Below are positions 41,650 through 50,670 of a stretch of 64,000 nucleotides of DNA, one piece after another. A program made the position numbers and the translations under genes. This stretch comes from Hyphomicrobium facile (GTDB taxonomy: Bacteria; Pseudomonadota; Alphaproteobacteria; Rhizobiales; Hyphomicrobiaceae): positions 622,501 to 686,500 of the forward strand of contig NZ_FPCH01000001.1 of NCBI RefSeq assembly GCF_900116175.1, written 5' to 3'. Below the pieces are notes generated by a model. It saw only the letters and a program-made list of their open reading frames with translations, had not been told where the DNA came from and did no database searches. How positions within the stretch are numbered: position 1 is the first letter of the stretch; every line of letters starts with the position of its first letter.

Positions 41650-42879
41650 CTAAGCGAAAAGCGGATCTAGATAGTCGTTGAGGAACATTCCCTCGGGATC
41701 CATCTCGCGCCTCACGGATACGAAGTCTCCGTGGCGCGGATAGACACGCGCCAGCCGCTCGCGGTTCAGAAAGTGGATTTTTCCCCAGTGGGAGCGTCCG
41801 TCGTACTTCTCGAAGATCTTGTCGAGGGCTCGAAAGAAGTTGAGATCTTCCTTGCCCATTCTGCCGGATGCAGAAATCGCGATGCGCGGACCGCCGTAAT
41901 ATTCCGAGAGATAATTATCGTCGCCGGCCGTGAAGCGCATCTCGGCGGGGACCGTCACCACCTCAAACAGATCTCGAAGCGTGGTCTTCACTTCTCTGAA
42001 GCATTCCACGCCGACGTCGAGAGGAACCATGTATTCCATCTCGTGGAAGTCGGGTGTGTAGACCTCGGGGTATATTCGGTAACTGCGGTCGTATCGCCGG
42101 CGTATCTCGTATCGCGAAAGCTCGCCGACATCGATGGGATTTGGATCGAAGATGCGGACAAAGGCACAGTCGTCGAAGCGTTCGAGGTTACCCTCCGCCG
42201 ACACTCCGAGCCACTTTACCGAAGGGGCCGACGTACACCAGAAATAGCCAAAATGACGATATTTCTTGACCATCTCGGCTTCGATCTCGGCGACCGCCGC
42301 ATAGGGCATTATGCCGACCCATTCGTGGAGATGATAGGCTTTTGTCACCTTCATCTTGACTTGCGTGACGATGCCTAGGAGACCCAGGGAAACGCGTGCC
42401 GCGCGCATCTGGTTTTGATTGCTGTCGTCGAGCGTGCGAACGGTTCCCGTGGCATCAACGATGCGCAGCGCGTCGACCATCGACGACAGGTTTTTCAAAC
42501 TCAGGCCTGTGCCGTGAGTGCCTGTCGATATCGCTCCAACGATGCTTTGCGTATCGATATCGCCTTGATTGCTGAGGCCGAGGCCGAGCTCCCACAGAGC
42601 GTCGCCGATATCGTGAATTTTCGTGCCGCCCCAGATGGTCGCGGTATTATTTTCGAAGTCGTGCGCGGCAATCCCCTTCAAATTATCGGTGCGGATGACG
42701 ACGCCGGAGTTGGGTATGAGAGGCACGTTGGAATGGCCTGTCCCTGCCACCCGGATTTTCAAGCCTTTGTTCTTCGCGAACCTCACCGCTTCGACGATGT
42801 CATCCTCCGACTGGGCGTCGGCGACGAAAGAGTTGCAGCTTTGATTGCCGTACCAGTTGGTCCACGTGCCGTGCTTCAT
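41650..42879 (-). CDS. FAD-linked oxidase, D-arabinono-1,4-lactone oxidase type
   Basis: 409 aa from ATG 42879 (AAGG upstream; the frame is open 26 codons further). N-terminal FAD domain of the vanillyl-alcohol oxidase type (VRVAGTGHSN-like stretch RVAGTGHSNVPLIPNSG near 44, then GAISTGTHGTGLSLKNL near 118). The C-terminal aldonolactone-oxidase domain ends with SHWGKIHFLNRERLARVYPR. ALO-type enzymes oxidise lactones or sugars with O2 or another acceptor. The gene lies 98 nt upstream of the aldehyde dehydrogenase in the same direction, so the pair may be an operon. The substrate is not known; a hydroxylactone formed by the ring-opened aldehyde is one idea. Confidence 0.82.
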   Translation of the reverse strand: MKHGTWTNWYGNQSCNSFVADAQSEDDIVEAVRFAKNKGLKIRVAGTGHSNVPLIPNSGVVIRTDNLKGIAAHDFENNTATIWGGTKIHDIGDALWELGLGLSNQGDIDTQSIVGAISTGTHGTGLSLKNLSSMVDALRIVDATGTVRTLDDSNQNQMRAARVSLGLLGIVTQVKMKVTKAYHLHEWVGIMPYAAVAEIEAEMVKKYRHFGYFWCTSAPSVKWLGVSAEGNLERFDDCAFVRIFDPNPIDVGELSRYEIRRRYDRSYRIYPEVYTPDFHEMEYMVPLDVGVECFREVKTTLRDLFEVVTVPAEMRFTAGDDNYLSEYYGGPRIAISASGRMGKEDLNFFRALDKIFEKYDGRSHWGKIHFLNRERLARVYPRHGDFVSVRREMDPEGMFLNDYLDPLFA

Positions 42880-43249
42880 TGCATAACCTTCTCGGCGTTT
42901 CCATCTCGCGCAGGCGTGCCTATTCCGATCGAAAAAATTGACGGACCGCGTCCCCATGTCCGAAGTTACAAAACCCCTCGTCGCCCCGAAGACGATGATG
43001 AAGGAAAGGCTAAGCTTGAAACTTGGAGCCCGTAAAACGAATAATTCAACATGTACAATTGGGATTTTTGAAACTGTCGACCGTTCGCTCTGATGGCGTA
43101 CGGAGAGGCGCGTGCGATGAGGGCGCGCGCAAGGCGCAGGCCGGGCATCTCATCATGCGTAATTGCGCTCGGAGAAATCCGCGAGCGGTCGGCGGGCACA
43201 GCAAAACGGCCCGCATCTCGATGCGAGCCGTCAGGATCAGCTGAAAACG
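42880..43249. other. 370-nt region: flavoprotein promoter and terminator of the next gene
   Basis: Apart from the terminator at 43202-43230 I see no gene. Short frames here lack ribosome-binding sites. It should hold the promoter for the FAD oxidase and aldehyde dehydrogenase pair on the minus strand. Confidence 0.5.
43202..43230 (-). terminator. Intrinsic terminator after the 65-aa gene
   Basis: CGGCCCGCAT (43207-43216) with ATGCGAGCCG (43221-43230), one mismatch and a short loop, followed on the minus strand by TTTTGC. Confidence 0.65.
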
Positions 43250-43447
43250 TTAGGACCGGTCGCCGTTCACGCTGTCGGCGAGTTGCTTGATTGTTTGCTG
43301 GACGAAGATATAGCGGCCGCCCACGAAGCTAATTTTCGTGCCGGACCGGCCCGATTGGTCGGCCTTCTCGAACACTTCAACGTTGTCGAAATTGACGTTG
43401 ATAGCTTCGCCGGTGGCCAATTCAGTGCATTCGAGAAACTTGGCCAA
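43250..43447 (-). CDS. Small conserved-looking protein (65 aa)
   Basis: TTG 43447 with GGAG nine nt upstream gives a compact beta-rich protein (M-AKFLECTELATGEAINVNFD, then SFVGGRYIFVQQTIKQLADS). The frame is open to the left, but that part overlaps the Lys-rich gene and looks like shadow. It resembles small regulatory proteins with a five-stranded sheet, but no family is recognised. It follows the Lys-rich gene by 16 nt, likely one operon. Confidence 0.6.
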   Translation of the reverse strand: MAKFLECTELATGEAINVNFDNVEVFEKADQSGRSGTKISFVGGRYIFVQQTIKQLADSVNGDRS

Positions 43448-43463
43448 CGGGCGCTCCGGGAAT

Positions 43464-43784
43464 TTAATTTGGCTTCGCGACTTTTGCAGCCGGCTTCTTG
43501 GCCTGCTTAACGGGGCTCTTGGCAATGCTCTTAGCGGCGACCCGCGTTTTCTTGACGGGCGGCGGTTCGAGCGCCTCGCGTGCCAGACGTTCGGCGCGCA
43601 AACGCTGCGTCTTGGTCTGAACTGCGAGCCGTTCGGTTTCGCGATCCTGAACGGCCTGAATAGCCTCGCGCTGGCGACGTAGCTTCGCTTCAGCAAGTCT
43701 CGATTTTGCAGCTTCGCGATCGCGTTCGGGTTTCATTGCATCAATTGCCGTTTGATGCTGGACGGGCTTTGGATAATTCCACAT
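43464..43784 (-). CDS. Basic Lys/Ala-rich protein (106 aa)
   Basis: Start ATG 43784 (MWNYPKPVQHQT) is the most likely, although the ribosome-binding site is weak. Residues ~18-75 are a long charged helix (REAAKSRLAEAKLRRQREAI), and the end is KKTRVAAKSIAKSPVKQAKK, similar in style to histone-like tails. It may bind nucleic acid; no family recognised. Confidence 0.45.
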   Translation of the reverse strand: MWNYPKPVQHQTAIDAMKPERDREAAKSRLAEAKLRRQREAIQAVQDRETERLAVQTKTQRLRAERLAREALEPPPVKKTRVAAKSIAKSPVKQAKKPAAKVAKPN

Positions 43785-44122
43785 GAGCCATAAATGGGGG
43801 TTCGGGGCGCATTGTGCAATCCCCAAACTGTCAGCCGGCTCTTGCGAGGAGGCCGAATCCGCCTCGTTTCAATTGGATCGCCGTTGGAGCATAGTTCGTT
43901 TCAAGGTGCGCGGAGACATTTCGCGCCGCTTGAGCGTCAGCAAATGCGCGCCCACGATTGGACGACTTCAAGGGGGGCCGATCGGGCTAATCCCCTCGCT
44001 TTGTTTCGATATTCGGCCGGGACACCCTGGCGGAAGAGACCTATAACCGTACCTTCTTATCGACTCTTGGCCGAGGCTGTGTGCCCGGTTGGGTTCATGA
44101 TGAAGGAAGCTAAGGACAGACG
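43785..44122. other. 338-nt intergenic region with no gene seen
   Basis: It separates the Lys-rich gene (minus) from an 81-aa gene (plus). Short frames here have no ribosome-binding sites. No repeat or hairpin of note. Confidence 0.4.
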
Positions 44123-44368
44123 ATGATTCAGTGGAAGCCTGTCGGAGAATACATCGAGCCAGATTGGGTCAAACTGGGAACGGCGTTGCCGCCGACGCTT
44201 TTTTGGCGTCCCAAGCACGGAGCCATTCTCGGCTATATCCGGGACGGCGAACTCTTCGACGCGAAGTGGCTCTATGTCTGCGACAGCAACAAGGTGACGG
44301 ACTTCTCCGCCATCAATCCGCCGGGCGATAACATCATCGATCTGGATGCGCATCGAGCTTCAGCCTGA
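44123..44368 (+). CDS. Small hypothetical protein (81 aa)
   Basis: ATG 44123 with AAGGA upstream. Aromatic-rich sequence (MIQWKPVGEYIEPDWVKLGT, then LFWRPKHGAILGYIRDGELF and KWLYVCDSNKVTDFSAINPP) that looks like a small beta domain. No family recognised. Confidence 0.6.
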   Translation: MIQWKPVGEYIEPDWVKLGTALPPTLFWRPKHGAILGYIRDGELFDAKWLYVCDSNKVTDFSAINPPGDNIIDLDAHRASA

Positions 44369-44573
44369 TCGGTCGACGCTCGTCTGAGCATTAGACAATT
44401 GCAACGTGCGCCGGCCGTTTAATGCGCGCCGGCTGGCGCGCCATGCGGCTCAAACAATAAAAAAGGTAGCTATGCGCGCCACAACCGCGCAATGTTGTTC
44501 GATCATCGGCAAATTGTCGCCGGCGTCGATGGCTGAGAGATGCTCGTGCTCCCGCCCGCCCTTGGAGGAAGCC

Positions 44574-44801
44574 ATGTACGCTCGACCCCCGTTCACTCCC
44601 GACCAGTTCGCGCTTTGCTATCGGGCATACGCAGCGGCGTTACTCGAAATTCAAAATAGACCGGAGAAGCCGGATGCGGCGCCGCTGGCCGACGGAATGT
44701 GCCTCATGCTCGCCCTGCGCGTCATCGAGGCATCGGCGAATGGCATGCGCGATCTTTCAGGCCTCAAACGGCACGCGCTTGCCGACCTTGCTCAGCATTG
44801 A
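44574..44801 (+). CDS. Small helical hypothetical protein (75 aa)
   Basis: ATG 44574 with GGAGGAA upstream. MYARPPFTPDQFALCYRAYA, then mostly helical, ending LSGLKRHALADLAQH. It precedes the transglutaminase-like gene by 35 nt and may share its transcript. No family recognised. Confidence 0.6.
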   Translation: MYARPPFTPDQFALCYRAYAAALLEIQNRPEKPDAAPLADGMCLMLALRVIEASANGMRDLSGLKRHALADLAQH

Positions 44802-44836
44802 GCGCATCGAGGCCAGTCGACATCAGGGATCATTCG

Positions 44837-45664
44837 ATGAAGCTTAGGGTCGGTTACGAGCTGAACTATATGTTCCCTCAACCGACCCCCGCCATTCTAA
44901 TGCTCAATATCCATTACACACGCGTTTCCGACCTCGCGATGCCTGACAACATCATCGTCAGTCCGCCGGTGGCTATCTCCGGTTACCGTGACGGGTTCGG
45001 TAATTGGTGCAGCCGGATTGTCGCCCCAGCGGGGCGCGTGCGAATTTCGACGGATGCGATTGTGAGCGATTCCGGTCTGCCCGATCCGGTGATGGCCGAT
45101 GCGTGGCAGGTTCCGGTCGAAGAGCTTCCGGAAGAGGCGCTTGTTTTCCTTCTCGCCAGCCGTTTCTGCGACAGCGACCGATTGCTGGATTTAGCCTGGA
45201 GCCTATTTGGTCACGCGACGCCTGGGTGGGGACGCGTCCAGGCGATCTGCGATTTCGTGCATAACCATATAGCGTTTGGTTACGAACATGCGCGCGTCAC
45301 GAGGACAGCTTCGGAAGCCTATGAAGAACGGCGGGGCGTTTGTCGCGACTATGCGCACTTGGCGGTTGCGTTCTGCCGGGCATTGAACATTCCGGCTCGT
45401 TATTGCACCGGCTACCTCGGTGACGTTGGTACTCCGCCGCCGTACCCTCCCGGAGATTTCGCGGCGTGGTTCGAGGTTTATCTAGGCAATCATTGGTACA
45501 CATTCGATCCACGGAACAATGTTCCTCGGATTGGCCGAGTCCTTGTCGCGCGCGGGCGGGATGCTGCAGACGTTGCGATGACGACGACGTTCGGCCCCAA
45601 TACGCTTGAAGGTTTCCGTGTGTGGACGGATGAAATAACGGGCAGCGCGTTGCTACCGGCTTGA
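44837..45664 (+). CDS. Transglutaminase-like protein (275 aa)
   Basis: Start ATG 44837 gives MKLRVGYELNYMFPQPTPAI. The catalytic Cys of the papain-like transglutaminase core is in ERRGVCRDYAHLAVAFCRAL near 172. The motif that usually supplies His (HAW) is FAAWFEVYLGNHWYTFDPRN near 214, so Ala stands at the usual His position, while a His occurs eight residues later. Members of this bacterial COG1305-type group are cytoplasmic; role unknown. It could be a peptidase, or inactive. Confidence 0.8.
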   Translation: MKLRVGYELNYMFPQPTPAILMLNIHYTRVSDLAMPDNIIVSPPVAISGYRDGFGNWCSRIVAPAGRVRISTDAIVSDSGLPDPVMADAWQVPVEELPEEALVFLLASRFCDSDRLLDLAWSLFGHATPGWGRVQAICDFVHNHIAFGYEHARVTRTASEAYEERRGVCRDYAHLAVAFCRALNIPARYCTGYLGDVGTPPPYPPGDFAAWFEVYLGNHWYTFDPRNNVPRIGRVLVARGRDAADVAMTTTFGPNTLEGFRVWTDEITGSALLPA

Positions 45665-45990
45665 GTTGGGATCTCGGTTGGCAGCCGTGATTAGGTTTTC
45701 GGGCGATAGGGTGCTAAAAGAATATTCATCGTGGCAGATGTGTTGCGCCGGTCGCAGGTGCGGTTGCCTGTCGTTTCTTCGCCCAAGGGAATCGAAGCGA
45801 ATTATCCGCCCGGGAACTTGCTTAATCGAAGTGTCGCAGACGGCCGTCGAAGGCTTGTCCTTCATCGCCTACAGGCACGCAAAATCCACCACCGAATTGG
45901 CGACGCGTGCTGCGTTAAGTGTCGCGATGAATCGTTGAATTTGCATGCGCTGGTCTCAAAGCGGATCGGGCGCGAGATTTGAGGTAAGAA
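45665..45990. other. 326-nt intergenic region with no gene seen
   Basis: Open frames on both strands here are short and lack ribosome-binding sites. No strong hairpin or repeat noted. Confidence 0.4.
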
Positions 45991-46209
45991 ATGTCCAATC
46001 CTAGAGTGTCAATTCCGAAATTCAGAGTGGGGCAGACGGTCGATTTTTCTCCGTCGCTGCGAGGCCTCGCCGTATCGGCAAGGCTCTACAAGGTTACGCG
46101 GGTTCTTCCGACGGACGGCGGCGAGCGCCAATACCGGATCAAGACGATCGCTGAAGCGTTCGAGCGCGTTGCCCGCGAGAGCGAGCTGCTGTCAGCGTCT
46201 GCCATATGA
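45991..46209 (+). CDS. Small conserved-looking protein (72 aa)
   Basis: ATG 45991 with GAGGTAAG upstream. The sequence (KFRVGQTVDFSPSLRGLAVS, then YKVTRVLPTDGGERQYRIKT) looks like a small beta-barrel; it resembles short hypotheticals common in Hyphomicrobiales, but I cannot name a family. Confidence 0.6.
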   Translation: MSNPRVSIPKFRVGQTVDFSPSLRGLAVSARLYKVTRVLPTDGGERQYRIKTIAEAFERVARESELLSASAI

Positions 46210-46298
46210 GCTAGCTTCTGTGAGCGGTTGAAACTGCAACTGCGGAGAGGCAGCTTCCCGGTGAGTTAGAAAGTATTCAGACTTCGAACACGGATGAC

Positions 46299-47405
46299 TT
46301 GACCGCCGGAAGCTGCAAGCTCAGAATCTCCCGTGTGATAGTTCCTGAACACTCGCCTCAGCCCCCGGCTCAGTCTCCGGCCGGCCGTGCGCTTCTTGCG
46401 ATGCTCGGCCTGTGCACCGTTGTGCTGGTAGCCGGCGCGCTGTCGCTCGCGCAGGCGGTATTCGCACCGCTGGCTTTCGCTCTCTTCATCATGGCGATCG
46501 CGTGGCCGCTGCAGAAGGGTTTACAGACCCGAGTTCCGCAGCTTGTCGCCCTCGCATTGACCATGGCGGCAACCATTCTCGTGGTGTTCGTTTTTGCGTC
46601 ATTGGTCGGCTGGGCGACGGCTCGCGTTGCCCGTTTCGTCGCCAGCGACGCTGAACGCCTCCATGCGCTTTATCGTTCGGTTGCCGGATGGCTCGAAAGT
46701 CATGGCATTGAGCTTTCCGGGCTGTGGGCGAATTATTTCAGCGCGGACCAATTGATCCGCGTCGCCCAGCAGGTCACTGCGGGCCTCAATACTGCTGTCA
46801 GCTTCTCGGTCATCGTCTTCATCTACGTTTTGCTGGGGTTGCTGGAGGTGGACGACGCGCGCGTTAAACTCCAAGGCTGGAAGCACGGAAAAATCGGTGA
46901 AGTGCTGCTTGTCGGCGGCGCGAAGACAGCCGTCAAGCTGCGGCGGTACATGCTTGTACGAACGCTCATGAGCGTCGTCACAGGCCTGCTTGTGTGGGCG
47001 TTTGCCTGGCTGGCCGGGTTGCCGCTTGCGCCCGAATGGGGTGTCATCGCATTCGCGCTGAACTTCATCCCGTTCATAGGCCCGTTTATCGCTACTATGT
47101 TTCCGACGGTATTTGCCATGGCGCAGTTCGAATCTTGGCAGATGACGGTTCTTGTCTTCGCGTGTCTCAACGTCATTCAATTCGTGGTGGGCAGCTATCT
47201 GGAGCCGCGGTTCGTCGGCAACGCGCTGTCGATTTCGCCCTTCGTCGTTTTGTTCGCGGTCTTCTTCTGGACCTTTCTTTGGGGCCTCGCCGGAGCGTTC
47301 ATCGGAGTTCCGATCGTGATCGCTCTTCTCACGCTTTGCGAGGAGCATCGGTCGACTCAATGGATTGCCGACCTTTTCGGAGCGCCTCGGACTAATTTGG
47401 CATAG
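46299..47405 (+). CDS. AI-2E family transporter (PerM/YdiK type)
   Basis: Up to 368 aa; start is TTG 46299 or GTG 46335. About seven to eight membrane helices. The family signatures appear as NFIPFIGPFIATMFPTVFA near 254 and QFVVGSYLEPRFVGNALSIS near 293. Members export or import autoinducer-2 or ions (Na+/H+ antiport in some); the substrate here is open. The 3' end overlaps the convergent metallophosphoesterase gene by 14 nt. Confidence 0.85.
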   Translation: MTAGSCKLRISRVIVPEHSPQPPAQSPAGRALLAMLGLCTVVLVAGALSLAQAVFAPLAFALFIMAIAWPLQKGLQTRVPQLVALALTMAATILVVFVFASLVGWATARVARFVASDAERLHALYRSVAGWLESHGIELSGLWANYFSADQLIRVAQQVTAGLNTAVSFSVIVFIYVLLGLLEVDDARVKLQGWKHGKIGEVLLVGGAKTAVKLRRYMLVRTLMSVVTGLLVWAFAWLAGLPLAPEWGVIAFALNFIPFIGPFIATMFPTVFAMAQFESWQMTVLVFACLNVIQFVVGSYLEPRFVGNALSISPFVVLFAVFFWTFLWGLAGAFIGVPIVIALLTLCEEHRSTQWIADLFGAPRTNLA

Positions 47406-49218
47406 GCGCCGCGACCGGCGAATCATTGTCCGCCGGGAGATCGATGCGCTTAGGCTCGAGCAATGCGAGATGGCCGTCCGTGCCAATGCCGAGACGGTGA
47501 ATATAGAAATATGTGTCCCGGTCGTTCGTCACGTCCATCACGGGCGATGGCGCCGAGACGATGACGAGGCCTCCGCACATGCCGATCCAGTCGATATGGC
47601 GATGGCCGTGCATGACGATCGCTTTGCCCGATAGTCGCTGCATCCGGCGTACGAACCAGGTTCCGTTGACGAGTGCGGTGCCGATGCGTTCGGACATTGC
47701 CTTCGCGGCCTTCGGATATTCGACCATGTGATGGTGGAGCGCGAGTATCCAACGGGCGTTAGGAAATTGCGCGACGACCTTCTCAATGGCGCGCGTTTGC
47801 TCCTCTGTCACCAAGCCGAGCGCGTTTGTGAATGAGAAATGCGTCTCCGCAGTTGAATCGAGAAGTATGACGCCGATCCCGTCCTCCTTTTCCGGAGGCA
47901 GCACCATCGGAAACGCCTCAGGCCACAGTCCCGCCAGATCCCACGACAGGCGTACTGTTCCCCGGTCTGAGAATTCGGCGATCTTTTCGGCGTGGGCCTC
48001 GAGGAATTCTTCGAGCGTTGCGCCAAGTTTTCCCGTCGCATCATCGACGACGTGCACGCGCTTGCCTTGGACGCTCGCCATCGTCGAGAGCGCCCGGATC
48101 TCACGCAGACGCCGCTTGGGGCTCGTCGGCAAATCCAGGCGGGCCGGATTGGCGCGATCCACGACGTTGAGATCGTGATTTCCGGGGAGGATGACCGTCA
48201 ATGCCGCCAAGTGCGGATAGGGCGACAGTGCGTCGATGAATTCCGCCCATTCCGGTGAGCGTCCTGCATCCGTGATGTCTCCGGTGATCAGGATGATATC
48301 GAGTGGGCGCTCTTTATGTTCTGCGTCGAGCTTCGCTAGCGTTTGTTTCAGGCGTTCGTTGCCTCTCGGACCGGACCGTCCGCCCTCGATGCGAAAGCCG
48401 AATCTTTCCCCGACGACATGAATGTCGGAAAGGTGTGCCACCCGCCAAATTCGTCCCGTCGACGGAGTTGGTGGATAGCGCGGAAGATCGCGAGGCTGCG
48501 GCATGACGGTGTCCGCCAGACCCCAAACCAATCCAGCGACGGCCAGATAGGCGGCGACGATGACGACACTATTGTGAAGCGCGATGTGCACCAGATTTGA
48601 TGGGGACGAGAGATCGGCGAGCGATCCGGTCCATCGGGTGTTCGGCCAAGCGAGCGCGATAATCCATACCGAGACGCCGCAAATCAACAGGCCCGCTACG
48701 GCGGCGCTGGCGGCGCGTGCGAAGTCGCGCGAGCGTTGATCGACGTCGGCCGGCAGAAAGCGCTCCGCGAGTTGGCGCAGCGCTTCGCGCGATAGTGCGT
48801 AGGCCGGTTGAACTGCGAGCGCGTTCAGTGACCAGAAGTTCGCCTCGATCAGGCGCCACAGCGGCTTGCCGCCGAACCATCCAATGGCGATAAGGATTGC
48901 CAAAAGGATGGGGGCCAACAGGCCCGTATAAATTTCAGCCGCTTTCGAAGAGACGGAACTGATCCAGATCGATGCGAGCAGAGGCCCCGCTCCGAGCAAC
49001 AAAGCCGGCAAGACAATCAAAATTGCCCACGCGGCGATGAGCTTCGGCAGGCTTATTTCGGCCAGCAGACTTCCAGCCAACGAAATGAGCGTGCGCCGTT
49101 TGGTGCTTGAGGCGTCGTCCTCGACATCACCCTGGCGCGGGTCGACGATCGGGCGCATTGCCGTATGCCTCCTATGCAACTGGATCCGTGCGTCGGCGGG
49201 TGACGAGGAATCCATCAA
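47392..49218 (-). CDS. Membrane-bound metallophosphoesterase (608 aa)
   Basis: About five N-terminal membrane helices (up to ~residue 235), then a calcineurin-like phosphoesterase: HLSDIHV near 263, ILITGDITD near 305, LPGNHDLN near 345, ALHHHMVEY near 495 and MHGHRHIDW near 540. All five metal motifs are kept. ATG 49218 overlaps the stop of the GntP gene by 4 nt (ATGA), so the two are coupled. Lipid or nucleotide phosphate esters are typical substrates; not assignable here. Confidence 0.85.
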   Translation of the reverse strand: MMDSSSPADARIQLHRRHTAMRPIVDPRQGDVEDDASSTKRRTLISLAGSLLAEISLPKLIAAWAILIVLPALLLGAGPLLASIWISSVSSKAAEIYTGLLAPILLAILIAIGWFGGKPLWRLIEANFWSLNALAVQPAYALSREALRQLAERFLPADVDQRSRDFARAASAAVAGLLICGVSVWIIALAWPNTRWTGSLADLSSPSNLVHIALHNSVVIVAAYLAVAGLVWGLADTVMPQPRDLPRYPPTPSTGRIWRVAHLSDIHVVGERFGFRIEGGRSGPRGNERLKQTLAKLDAEHKERPLDIILITGDITDAGRSPEWAEFIDALSPYPHLAALTVILPGNHDLNVVDRANPARLDLPTSPKRRLREIRALSTMASVQGKRVHVVDDATGKLGATLEEFLEAHAEKIAEFSDRGTVRLSWDLAGLWPEAFPMVLPPEKEDGIGVILLDSTAETHFSFTNALGLVTEEQTRAIEKVVAQFPNARWILALHHHMVEYPKAAKAMSERIGTALVNGTWFVRRMQRLSGKAIVMHGHRHIDWIGMCGGLVIVSAPSPVMDVTNDRDTYFYIHRLGIGTDGHLALLEPKRIDLPADNDSPVAAPMPN

Positions 49219-50666
49219 AATGTTCCAAACGTCGAACCCAAAACAATCACCGCCGCCAAGGCGATGATTGCGCCAACGATTGCGACCATGACGATGTCAA
49301 AATAGCTTTCGCGATGCGTCGTTCCGCAGACTGCGAGAAGCGATACGACGGCGCCGTTGTGCGGCAGGCTGTCGAGTGTTCCCGAGCCTATCACGGCGAC
49401 GCGGTGCAGCAGCGCCGGATCAATTCCGTGTTGTGCGGCGAGAGTCATATAGGTCGGGCCGAGCGCATCGAGCGCAATCGTCAATCCGCCCGACGCCGAT
49501 CCTGTCAATGCGGAAAGAATGTTGGTGGCGACGGCGAGGGAGACGAGCGGACCGCCACCGATCGATAAAACCCAATCTCGTACGATCGCAAAGGCCGGCA
49601 GCGCCGCTACGACCGCGCCGAAGCCCACGAGGCTTGCCACGCTGAAGGCCGGCAAGACGGAGGCATTGGCTCCCGCGTCCACGCTCTCGCGGAGGGCCGG
49701 CAGACGTTGCCGGTTGATGAAGACGAGCGTCACAATCGCGGTGAAGAGCGCGACGACCACGGCCCACACGCCACCAACTGCTGAAAGAGATGTCTCACCC
49801 CACCGGGGTTCGGCCAAGAAAGCGGCGTTCAAGCGCGGCAGGACGAACATCGACATCAGAAAATTGAAGCTCACGACCACGATCAAAGGCAGCGCCGCCA
49901 AGGCGATCGGCGGCAAGGCCTCACTGCGGTGGCCCCGATGGATTTCAGCGGGATCGAATTCGCGTGCGGTCGTTGCGAGTTCGCGCACACGTTCGTTATC
50001 GACTGCCGTATCGACGTCCGCGACCGGGGCGCCGCCGCTTTCATCGGCGCGGCGTGCCGCGTTTTCGGCACGGCGGAGCCACCACAGGCCGAAGCCGAGC
50101 ATGATAGCTGACGCAATGATGCCAAGTCCGGGCGCGGCGAACGGTGTGGTGCCGAAGAACGGCATCGGGATCGCGTTCTGGATCGCGGGTGTTCCCGGCA
50201 ATGCGGACATGGTGAAAGTCGATGTACCGAGGACGATCGCCGCAGGCATGAGTCGAAGCGGAATCCCAGCGTCATGAAACAACGCTCTCGCCATCGGCGC
50301 CAATACAAAGAACGCCACGAAAAGGCTGACGCCGCCGTAGGTAACGATCGCGCCGGCCAGGACAACAGCGAGTATCGCGCGCTTCGCTCCGAGCTTCTTG
50401 GTCATGAAGCCGGAAATGGCGGCGACCGAGCCGCTGTCTTCCATAAGCTTGCCGAAGAGCGCGCCGAGCAGAAAGATCGGGAAGAACTGCGCCAGGAATT
50501 GCGCAGCGCTCCCCATGAACGTTTGCGTCCAATGGGCGAGCAGCGGCTCGCCTGCGAACGCGGCAGCAATGAGGGCGGCTGCGGGCGCGAGCAAGAGTAC
50601 GCTCCAGCCCCGGAAGGCAAAAAACACGAGCAGGCCCAGGCCGATCAGGATGCCGATAAGACCCAC
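49215..50666 (-). CDS. GntP-family permease, possible 3-hydroxybutyrate/gluconate transporter
   Basis: 483 aa with about 12-14 membrane helices, GTG 50666 with AAGGAG nine nt upstream. Family motifs include GKLMEDSGSVAAISGFMTKK near 73 and PLVSLAVATNILSALTGSAS near 380. GntP proteins import gluconate; a subgroup in alphaproteobacteria carries 3-hydroxybutyrate. Its partner, the patatin-like gene, begins the operon 4 nt upstream, which favours the hydroxybutyrate reading (inference). Confidence 0.85.
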   Translation of the reverse strand: MGLIGILIGLGLLVFFAFRGWSVLLLAPAAALIAAAFAGEPLLAHWTQTFMGSAAQFLAQFFPIFLLGALFGKLMEDSGSVAAISGFMTKKLGAKRAILAVVLAGAIVTYGGVSLFVAFFVLAPMARALFHDAGIPLRLMPAAIVLGTSTFTMSALPGTPAIQNAIPMPFFGTTPFAAPGLGIIASAIMLGFGLWWLRRAENAARRADESGGAPVADVDTAVDNERVRELATTAREFDPAEIHRGHRSEALPPIALAALPLIVVVSFNFLMSMFVLPRLNAAFLAEPRWGETSLSAVGGVWAVVVALFTAIVTLVFINRQRLPALRESVDAGANASVLPAFSVASLVGFGAVVAALPAFAIVRDWVLSIGGGPLVSLAVATNILSALTGSASGGLTIALDALGPTYMTLAAQHGIDPALLHRVAVIGSGTLDSLPHNGAVVSLLAVCGTTHRESYFDIVMVAIVGAIIALAAVIVLGSTFGTF

Positions 50667-50670
50667 CGCG

